Positions 1 to 12,000 of a DNA stretch of 64,000 bases are shown here, in pieces. A program made the translations under genes and the position numbers. Position 1 is the first letter of the stretch. Every line of letters starts with the position of its first letter. Below the pieces are notes generated by a model. That model did no database searches, was not told the origin of the DNA, and saw nothing but the letters and a program-made list of their open reading frames with translations. This stretch comes from JAJCYL01 sp040222875 (GTDB lineage Bacteria > Bacteroidota > Bacteroidia > Cytophagales > Cyclobacteriaceae), in the NCBI GenBank assembly GCA_040222875.1, contig JAVKCG010000027.1, positions 286,269-350,268 of the forward strand, read 5' to 3'.

Positions 1-3000
1 GTCTTCATTAACTTCGGAAACACAACCAGTGTCATCATCAACAAGAGTAATTTTATACTGCCTTCTTGAATATTGAAAAAGGTCAATAGTTCCACCCATA
101 TCTTCAAACACTTCGGGTGTAATGGAAATAGCAGGTAAATCATCCAGCAACGGATTGATTGTTTCATTAACCTCTGAACTGGTATTGTATTCCCGAATAG
201 CTGTATTGTCTAGCTGAGTCCAGGTATAATTGGCATCGCCTACACCTCCAGGGGTTGCATCAATTGCTGTTAAATCAACCTCATCACCGATACACATAAA
301 GTTCTCAGCATTGTTAAAGAATCCACTTTCTGGCACAATTACAACCTGAGGTTGAACATTCAACTGAATATCGAATGTGGCCGCAGTACTTGGGCATAAA
401 CTGGTTTGATCCCTCTCTATGACGAAATATTGGTAAGAATTATCAATTGTAGGATTGATTCCTAAATCCGCTGTGATATTGCTCACTCCACCACTGGTTA
501 CTGAATTTATCGTGGCCTTACTACTGATGAAATCTGTACTATTAATAATACCCGACCCGAAAGCTACCTGGATAGTGTTTCCATCAGCAAAAACAACCTG
601 ACCTGTGTTATAGCCAGATGTTGCAGTGACAACTTCATTCAATTGAAAGTCTGTTCCTGTGAATAATGAATAATCCACTGTGTAATCAATGGTAGAATAA
701 ATAGGTGTTACACTATTAATTGTGCCTGTGGCAGTTCCAGTGTTTGAAATTGTATTCCCTACACTAAAAGCTCCACTTGTATACTCAATTACCATAACAC
801 TTCCATTATCAAAGACCACATTACCAGTTCCCGGCCCATTACCTGTAATAGCGTCACCAACAGAAAATGCATTGGTAAGTAAGGTGTAAGTCATTGTTAC
901 CTTTTGAACCGGAATTGTTGCATCATAAAGCAAAGTATTAAGTCCGGCATCGGTGTACCACTCAAAATTGGTTTTATTGGTTGTATTGACATCGCCAATC
1001 TTAGCAAGATTACCTGCCGTTAGTAATTGATCATTTTGACAAAATCCATTTAACAATGTCAAGTCAATATCAGAAGGCTGGGCTGGGCTATCAAATGAAT
1101 TGAAATCTGCGTGAGACCGGCCGCTTCCAGGGTTGTTATTATTCATAACGGCTGTTCCACCAAAATCAGTGGTCGGTAGCCTTTCAAGGAATACTGTCGT
1201 TAAGTCGGTAACTACAGTGGCAGTTACCTCAAGGCCAGAAATTGTTATTTGGTCAAGTCTGTTATCATCTGCTACTGAATAAGTTAACGTTACAAATGAT
1301 TCCTGAACATCAATTGCTACTGTATTACCAGCAATGTTTCTGTTGCTAATTGGAGAAGCTGTTGCGGTACTTGGTACATCAAAAGCGAACCCAGAAGGTA
1401 ATGTCAAAATAAGCGTCTGAGCAGCTCCAATTCCGAAATCTGTATTTGCCCTTTCAGCAATAATTATATCATCAAGAGCAAAGAATTGTCCTGTACATAA
1501 GCCAGGAATTGAAGGTACCGTAATATCCACGCCTACACCATTACTTGCGGGAGGATCTGTGATAACTTCTATTTCAAAAGGAATTGAGGTATTAGCCGGA
1601 CTTTCGTCATCCTCACCTACAATCCAAATATCATAAGCCGTGTTGGGTGATAAGAACCCTATGGCAGCCTCAAAAAATACTGCTGGGCTACCAATATTTG
1701 CCTCAGGGTCTGTTATTTCTATTGAACCAAACGTAACGACCTGACTATCATCTGAAAAATCAGGGTCTGGGTCAGTACCACCTACAATGTCAGCAAATGT
1801 TGGTAACCTATCTCCATCAATATCATTGAGGTAGACAATATAATCCACAAATCCTTTTTCGGACATAGCCGCTTCAAGGGCCACTGATGTTGGGAAAGTA
1901 TTATCATTCGTAATTTGTGCGTTGACCACAGGAGGACCAGAATCAAAGTCCGTTGTAATGGTAACAGGATTTGTTGACACTACGATGCTCTGGTTTAAGT
2001 CTGAATCTTCAACAAATACATAGGCGAAATACTTCGTATTGGGGTCAAGGCCTAAAGCACTGGCAACAACTACTGAACCAACCCCACTATCATATGTGAA
2101 AACACCATTTAAGTCACCAGTAGTTTGAACATCAGTTTGGGTAGGGAAATCTGGGTCATTGACACCAGGGTTTCCATCATTAAATGGATCCGGATCCTCA
2201 ATCATCATGAAGTAAACATCTACATTATTTTCAGATAGACTCACGGTTAGATCTACACCCTGGTCATCATTAGGATCGGCTTGTAAGGCCAGGATTGGGT
2301 TGAATGTATAAATCTCATTGGGATCAACAAGTACGTTGCCACCATATTCATCGGAAGCTACAGATGCATCCTCCTCAAAATCACTACTTGCGGAATTCAG
2401 AGCAATGTTTGAAGTCAGAATTTCAAAATTGAATTCATCACCAACAGCTGATAAATCAACTCCTGGTTGAATGTCAAGGTTTAAGGTATAAGTTCTTGCC
2501 GTGTTGTCTTCTATATAACCAAAACCTACGGGCGACGAAATATCAAGTCCACTGAATGTAATCGTATTAGGCATTGAGCTAACAACACCCGTTTCAAAAT
2601 CAAGTGAAAATATGCTCACATCCGCAGTCTCAGTAGAACTTTGGCCTTCAATTGTTTCACCTACAAGAAATTGACCAGATACAGATTCAATTATAGCAAT
2701 ATCACCGTCATCTGAAATAACCCTTGCTGTTGCCCCTGAATTCAGACCTAATATTGTCTCACCCCCGCTGAATAAACCAGACGCAAATTCATGGTCTATT
2801 GCACCACCTGCGGTCAATGTCGCTGAACTGATCACATTGTCCCACTCGCCAATCCGATTTGTGTAAGTGGTAGCTGCTGTCGGAGCGCCGTTAATAGTTG
2901 CCTGAGCACCATTGGTTACAAAGTCAGCCAATGTAAATCCAATACCAGAGATATTAATCAAGGTGATATTGAAGCTTCCTCCACCCAGGTCATTAATTGT

Positions 3001-6000
3001 ATTGATATCACCTCGGGTATTTGAACTCGAACCTATAATCGTTTGGCCTATAGCGAAAGAACCATCAACCGTTGCAATATCGAGGTCTGATGGGCTGTTA
3101 ATTCCTGATACCAGTGCCACTGAACCATTTTGAATAACGTCACCATTGCTAAATGTTCCAGAAAGATTGGATAGGGTAAGATCGTTAAAAGACCTACTAA
3201 CCACAGCTGCGGTTTCTCCTGCTGTAACATTAATGATCTGATCATCAGCTAGGATAGAGCCATTGGTTTCATTGATGATGTTGGCGATTTGCCTTGCGTT
3301 CTCTGTGATCTGGATACCTTCTACAAGCATATCCAGGCCGTCACCATCTACTGCGCCGTCATCATCTATCGTGAATTCAAAAACAGCTTTACCTGGAGAT
3401 GTTGTAATTAAAGGAGAGATGGTAGTATAACTTGATGCTGTGGCTTCTAAAGTACTTCTCGGACCTGAAGGAGTTGATGATACCGGAATTCTCTGAGAAA
3501 CAGTTTGGTTGGCTACATCACCTATATAGAAAACCGCAAAATGATATTCTGTGTCGTTTGTCAGTCCAGTGATGACAGCCGATGATTCCAAACCATCTGA
3601 TGCGTCATCATTAAAAACAACATAATTGTCGTTATCGGTTAAGAGCGCCTGAAAACCAGCAAATGATGCACTTAGGTCAAACAGATCTGTTGCGTTGTCA
3701 CCAAAAACCGTATTAGCAGTGTAGGAAATTCCTAAGCCATTCATTTCCAATCTATCGACATCCACATCAACAAAATTGTCACCTGCATTATCCCGCTCAC
3801 TTGCGATAATTACTATTTGTCCTACACAGGCATCATCACCCACACCATTCGTCCATTCTAAAACCACCCTTTCATTACCACCTGTTGCCGTTAGTCCTGA
3901 TATCCCAAGTGGTGACACTCCAGATACTGACAGTGGAGAAGAGAACAGATCATCGCCGGTACTTCCGTTATCCTTAAAAGCATAAGCTATAAAGTCGTAG
4001 GTGTCTGTGGTGTTAACATTAGAGATTGAAATATTTCCAACACCGGCACTGTTGATAACGGCAACTACGCTGGCCCCACCATCAGCAGATGCGCCATCCC
4101 CAAATACATTGTTTCCATCATTAGTCGGGGCGTCCTCACCTGTTCGGCCAACAGCTGTAAAAATGGTTGCAGAACCGGGTGAATCCCCCGCCTGGTCATC
4201 AGTACCATCTGTCCGGCCACTGTTAGTTATTCGAAGTGAAGAGGCGGCCACCGAAGTAATTGTGAATGTGCCATCGTTGCTACCAAATGTTTCACCACTC
4301 ACCTGTAACAAATCCCCAACATTCACGAAAGTTGTGAAGTCAGGAGCGCTGTTGAAAGCATACTCAATTGTATTGCCAGAAATATGGGTAATTGTAGTAA
4401 TGTCTAGTGAGGAAACCGCATTCTCATCATCTGTATTATCAATTCTTGATGGATTTATTACTCTAATTATGTCATTAAAATCATCTACAACGAATACATC
4501 AAAAATGCCATTGTTAATACCGTTAAGAGCTCCTCGTACTGTTAAGAAATCACCGCTTTGAAGGCCTGAGAGATCAACGCTGCCATCAAGTTGATAATCA
4601 ACCAAACCACCATTATATGTAATGCTTGATATTCTCAGGTTATTCAAATTAGTAAATGATTGACTGATGTCACCGCCAGCATCGGTACCGTAAATCACAA
4701 TGCCATCCCAATTTTGACCAAAAGTGCCAGCGGGATCGCCGAATGTTAAGTTAATTTCATTTGATGCAGCGCAGTCTTCGGCAAATGCTGAAAAGCCAGT
4801 TGGTGCACCAAAAGGAGTAGCAGCTGCATCTAAGCCTTCACTTACAATGTCATCAGTGTCATCAAATAAAAATGCCCTGAAATTATACTCAATGGTATTT
4901 GTGAGGCCGGTGACAACTGCAATACCATTACTAGTTGAGCCTTTATATACTATATAATTCTGATTGTTATTTCCAACACCACTAATATCCAGTAAATCGT
5001 TCGCGTCTGACCTGCTACTCCAAATAGGATTAGATGAGTAAGCTGATGAAGCAACCGAGGCTTCTAAAGAAGCTGCATCTACTCCTGATTCAATTGGAGC
5101 ACCCTGCCGGGCAACGATAATCATATCGTCTATACACCCGTCAGCAGATGGCGCATCCCATGTTAGGGTAATTGAATTATTTCCACCTGTTGCAACCAGA
5201 TTATTTAATCTTGTTGGCTGAACAGGGCCTAAATCTATGCCTGACGATGCTTCGTCATCCGAATTTCTGTACGCAAATGCCCGGAAATAATAATTAAAAC
5301 CGGCATCAAGATTTGTGATGTCAAAATCACCGTCATTATCTGAAGCCAGATTTGTTATAATAAATTCAGCACCCTGCTCAATTTCAGAGGTCGCTGGGTT
5401 TCCATCGTCATTTAATACAACTATTGTTCCATTGCCAAAGGTCAGATCACCCGATATTGGATCACCATTGACCAATCGGGTTTGAAGCTGGCTTTCGTCA
5501 AAGCTCACAGAGCTTCCCCTTCTGCCAACCAAAATCACACCCTCAAAAGTTGTTCCGAATGTACCTGATGGTTTAGTCCAACTAACATTGATCCCATCCA
5601 CGAAACAATTGGCCATAAGGCCAGATGCATTCCCAAACAAGTTGTTGGTGATTGAAAAATTGGAAATAACACCTAACGGGTTATCAAATGCATCAACAAT
5701 ATTCCCAAACCCATCATAGCTGATGGTTACATTTTGACCAGGACTAACTGGAGAGGTTAAAGTGAATGTTATACCTGTGGTACCATTCAAAACAGCCATT
5801 GTAGGAGCCTGTCCATCAATCGTAAAGCCACTGGCTAAGCTTCCAACTGACCCATCGATATCTTCATCGAAAGTAACCTCAAGTACATTGGATGATAAAG
5901 CGTCAACAGGCTGCACATTAATAATCGCATCTGAAATTACTGGTGGAACACCATCAAATGTAATGGTCGCTTCATCAGCTGCAGCGTCCACTGAGTTACC

Positions 6001-9000
6001 GAAAGTATCGGCTAAAGCCGCCGCATTTATAGTGATCACCGTCCCGTTTGGCACATTAGACGAATTTACAGCAGGACTTACATCCAGTATTACGGTAACG
6101 CCATCTGGTTGTAAAGTTGCGGCATCAGGCTTAACAAATGGTGCATTTGAAACATCGTAGTTCGATGGGTCATTGGCAAGCTGGCTATTCATTGCGCTAC
6201 CTTCAATAAATGAAACCTGCAAAGTGTTCTCATCTATAAAGATGATGTCAGTATCCATTTGTGGCTCAGTCAAATCAAGGATAATTGACTGATTGTTTGG
6301 AGTGGTCATAACATTCCCAATTACATCTTCAACTCCTGACATATTGAGGTCGATATTATCACCCTCTAGGGCATCGGTTAAATCAGCAGGGGAAACAAGG
6401 TTTAATGTAATTTTGTTCCCATCTACAGTAACGCTGCTTGGGTTGAATGGGTCACCGACGGCAGCAGCACCACCGGCATCTGGGTCAACATTGGGGCTGT
6501 TGATTTGATAGTTCGTAGGGTCACTGGCCGTGGTTAAATCTAAACCTGTGCCATCCTCAGTAAATGTGAAAGTCAATTCATCAATGCCTACGTACGTTAA
6601 GTCCAGGTTGAACACCGGTTCCTGGGTGTCAAAAATGATGGAAGCTACATTATTAGTGGCATCATCAACGTTATTGCCAGCTAAATCAAGCACTCCGCTA
6701 ACAATTATAACTAAGCTATCACCTTCAACTGCTGCTCCAAATGTTTCGGCCATTAGTGTAAGCGTTACAACACCTCCACTATGCACAGCACTGAAGGGAT
6801 CGATAGAGCCCTGGCGCAGAAAAGGTGTGCCACTCGGATCGCCCCATATCTCCCCAACATAATTAGCCGTGTTTTGGGCGGAAGCAACATCCAGACCACT
6901 ACCTATTTCATTTATAGTTACTTCTACTTCTGTAGCTGAATTAAAACCCAGTAACTGGTTTATTTCAGGAGGCGCAAGATCCAAAACCAAATTAGTAGTT
7001 TGATTGGCCCCTGCGTTAATTGACAAGTCGAAATTGTCTTCGACATCTGCGACATCCACAACAATCTCATCACCATTTCCTGCCGCACTTAAATCAGTAG
7101 ACAAGCCAGCGTCAAATGACAAAGTAATTGTATAGGTTGGCTGAGAACCAGTAACGTTCACACCCGTAACAGTTCGCATTTCATCTTCTCCAGAATCACC
7201 ATTGTTACCGAAATCAAGCGTTACAGTATAATTGGCCGGATTGAAGGCCGAATTAGTCCAATCAGGGGACATATCATCAGTTTCTAAGTTCAAACCGCTG
7301 TCGGCCTCGGTGATATCAAATGTCAAGGTGACATCATCTGTTTTAGTAAGGTTATCAACTACAGTTGGTTCTGTATTGTCAATAGTGAGGACGAAAACAG
7401 GGGTTCCATCGTTGATGTTATTTCCAACGTTATCTAAAATATTAAGCATGTTCAAAGTGATGCTACCTGTTTCTGCTGTGAAATCGCCGGCAGACAGTCC
7501 AGTTAAGGTGACAACAGAACCTGATAATGAAGCTCCCGAAAACGTGGCTCCTGATTCACCCTCACTGACCAGATCAACCGTATACAAAAGTTCATTCTCT
7601 GCGGTCGTCTGATCCATACCGGAATGTGGTTCGTCAAACTCTACTTCGATTGATGTTGCTGATAGAATATTAATAGCTATTGGCTCCGGAGCATCAAAAT
7701 CCAGTTCAAAGAAAAAATCATAAGAGGGATTGAACCCTGTTGGTATCGAACCGCTATTCAAATCATCAATCTCCTGTACTTGAATTCTGGCTAAATCCCC
7801 TGATTGATGATTAGTCTCTCTAAAGTTGTCACCGCCACCACCACCGTCAAATTGTACATCAACAGTGTTAGTACTTGGTGTAGTACCAATAATCGAAGCG
7901 AAAAAATCAGAATAACTACCACTTCCGAATTGTTCGGCTCCAATTGAAAAGTCGAAATCATCTACTGATGCACCAGCTAAATCTTCGGTGAATGTTACGG
8001 TAATATCTTCAATCCTTTTGATTCCACCTCCGGTAACTACGTAACTAACATCTATTATTCTTGGTGGAATATCATCATTTAAGGCAATCGCAGCTTGAGT
8101 AACATTGGTCCAAACATCCCTTTCATCGACAGTTGCAGAAGCTCCACCCGCATTGTTATCAATAGCATCTGCTGCTGCAAATGGCCCATTAGCAATATTG
8201 GTAATTATTAATATAGAGTCCTCATCCACAAGATGAACATCCGCGGTTTTTATTCCACCATCATCAATCGGGTTCACAAGATCGAATGTTCCTGTGAGAC
8301 TTGAGTAATTCAACGATGAGTAGGCTGATCCACTTGTAGAGGCATCGGCAATATCATTTCCCCATAAATCAAGCACCCCACTTACCTGAACTTCAATTAT
8401 CTCCCCTTGAGGGATCGGAGAGAGATCAATTGTTAGGGTCGCTATGTTGTTAATGGCATCATAAACTGCTATGACTGGGTTGCCCAAATTTGTGGCGTTG
8501 TCAGTAGTTACAGTATAGTTGGCCTCATTGTTAGCTGAACCTGAATAATTTGGTGATCCGGTATCAGTTTCGTCATTAATACCTCCACTACCAATATCAA
8601 ACATTTTTACTTGCAACGTAACGGCATCAACCCTATTAACTCCGTGAACAACTACACCTGGGGATATTCGGTCTACCTCGAGGTCGGTTGCAGTCAACAT
8701 CCCTGAGTTATTACCGAATTTATCCAGGACATTGTCAATATCAAGTGAAATTAGCTCACCATGGGTTAGTCCAGAGATATCCGGATCAAAGTTCGCTGAT
8801 TGCAGTGTGAAGTCACCAACCGCTATTTCATCTGGGTCAAGGCCAGTTCCAGTTTCTAAGAAACTTACTAGTAAATGCGTATCATCAATAAATGTAAATT
8901 CGTCAGAAGCTGCAAAAGCTGGTGGTGTAACATCAATTAGTAATAATGCAATATTATTATTGGCCCCAATTGCGTTGGTAAAGTTGTCCTCTATTCTATT

Positions 9001-12000
9001 ATTGGCAACAACCCTTATCCTTTTGCCCTCGTCTCCGGTTAAGGTTAAAGATGAAAATGGTGTACCTACAAAATCAATTGTTAATTCTTTGGTCGTATTG
9101 TTGTAGCTAACGGCACCGCCATCAATATCTCCAAAATTGAGATAATTGGAATAGGTATCAGTTCCAACCCCCGTTTCAATTTCAAAATCGTAGTTGCTGT
9201 CGGAACCACTGTTACCTGCATCCAGATAAAGCACAGATTCCGGCCAGGATGCGGGCCCTTGCTCATTCAAACCACTTTCACCATCCGGTTCTACAAAAGT
9301 GAGTATTAATGTATTGTCATCGGATTTTTGTAGAGCGGGGTCTACAGCAGGCGCATTTCTGTCAGCTGTTAAGGAAGCTGAATTGCTCTCTCCTGAGTAG
9401 GGGCCAGTAAAATCTCCCTGGTCATTACCAAACCGGTCTGGTACATTATTTACAACTACTGAGATGTTATTGCCTGTGTTGGCATTGCTCAAATTCGAGG
9501 CTCCGAAATTTAGGGTTACAATCGGCTGACTAATAGTGGATTGATCAATACTTATTGAGATCGGAATTCTCGGTACACCATTAGATAACACAGTATAGTT
9601 GCTGATTTTTAAAGCTTCGGTTTCATCTAACTCCGTTTTGATATTGTCACTTAACTGATCAAAGACTACCAGTAATTGGTTATCACTTATGTAAACAATT
9701 TGAAGCACATCTGGTGGGTCACGGTCAAAATCGAGTGAGAGTGTATTATCAGTAGGCCCACCCCCTGCAATGTGTGCAACATTACCAAATAAATCAACCA
9801 CTCCATTGGGCTCAACTTCGATTCGCCAGTCGTCATCAACCCCTGACAGATCTGTGAAATTCAAGGTAATTTGGTTGCCATCAATATCAACACTATTTGG
9901 ATTAAAAGATCCACCAGAAGGGGTGTCTGTTGCATCATAAATTTGGACATCGTAACTGGATGCTGCAGCAAGAGATGTAGGTTCGAGGCCACTTGAACCA
10001 ACATCATCAATTGCCAACAATAACTGTGTATCGTTCAAATAAATGAGCTTTTCGCCGGGACGATCTACTGGAAAGACATCAACTATTTCGGGTTGGTCTT
10101 TATCGAGTTGGAAAATGGCATCGTTTAACGATGAGCTAACTGTATTGCCCGATTCATCTAATACATTTGAAACAACCACCCTTACATTATCATCAGAAGT
10201 TACCCCACTTAAATCAACATCAAGTGAAATAGTATTTAAGGTGAGTGTTGCTGTGGTGGCCATCACACCCAAAGGAGTTGTGGGTGTTATGAGTCCATCG
10301 CTAAAAAACGCGTAGTTATTGACATTCTCGGCTGTGGTTTGATCAATTGCATTGTCGTCATCAAAGTTTATTTCAATAGTAGATGCACTGAAATCAGCAT
10401 TAGCGGTAACAAAGACCAGATCTGGATCCACCACCGGGTCAGTTTTATCTATATCAAAAGCTTCAGCGCCATCAGATGCCGTCCACGTATTAATTACAAC
10501 TGGACTAATTCCTGTGGCGTCAATAAATTCTAAAGTAATGTCGCCTTCGCCAGCCCCAATATCTGCAGTCACAGTCCAAGCTGTGCCTGAACCTGATACA
10601 TCAGTAATGCTTGTACCTGTTAAACCATTAACATTAAGGGAGAAGTTATCTGAAGACACTCCAGACACGGATGTATCAAAAGTTACATCCCATATGACCT
10701 CATTCATCACACCACCATTGGTTGGGTTTGCACCTTGCCTGGTAATTGCGGTTACCTGTGCTGCCGAATTATGACCTATCGTTATTCGGTTTGTACCGCT
10801 GCTAGCAAAGTCGTCAGTCGCCGGAAATGTTCCATCATGGACAGTAAAATCAAACTCAAATGTACCAGTGGCATTGGTAGTGAAATATTTAAGGAATCCA
10901 ACGGAAATAAAAATTCTTAGCACATCTTCATTGTCCTGAATTAATTCATCATCTCCAGCTAAATTAAACTCACCATCAAAATCCAGATCGAGGAATAGGT
11001 TGCCATTACCACCAGCAAGTTCACCATTGAGACCTGCCACATTGGAAGCATTGCTAACCGCGGCATCCGTGACTATAATTTTTGACATATTGTCACCATC
11101 GGGGTCGAAAAACGGAATGTCTTCCTCCTGAATAGTAAAAACCTGGTTTTGAATGGCCTGGACTGTATTATCTGCAGTTTGTGGTCGTTGATATACTGTA
11201 ATCCCCTCTCGTTCAGGAATTGATAAATCTGAATTTTCTAATTGCCAATTTGAAGGATTGTCTTCAACATTGTTTATCTCTTCCCACCAATCTTCTTTTA
11301 ATCCCAAACCATCAGCCAAGGTTGTTGGGCCTTGATACCGACCATCATCAAATTCATGCAGGTCCAGGCTACCTTCAAGAAAATAAACCATAGTAGCTGA
11401 TGAACCACTGGCTGTTAATCCCCTTCCTGCCGGAATATTGCTATCGCCGTCATCTGGCAACCTCGATTTTTCAGAGTTGTTAACGTTTGTATTGTCTAAG
11501 TCAGTTGCCGATGTACCACCTTCATCGTTGGAATGATAACCAGTTATAAAATGAAAGTCTGTGCCATCAATCTGGTAAATAAAAACCTGATCTTTGCCAT
11601 CCCCAGCTAGATTGCCAAAATTATCAGGATTAGTATCAAAGGCGTTACTTAGTGTAGTTGAACCACCAACACCATCATAAACCGTAATTGACTCATTGTC
11701 ATTAAGGCGAAAAACAGTACCCGCTGACCAGCCTCCGGTTGGGACAACAAAGTCTACTTGGGCTTCACCATCCCTAAAACTACCGTTGTTCCAGCCTTCG
11801 TCAGTGAACATGAGTTCGGTACCACCTGGTACATCGACCAAACAAACAACCGCTATTTGGTCTGGATCACTCTTTCCCTTATAACCGACAATTGCTAAGT
11901 CACCCGGGCTTAAATCATCACTTTCAATTGAGCCCTGACCAACGCCATCTACTATCGTAGCTGAACTTGTATTGCCGGCTGCTAAGTCAATCAATACCTC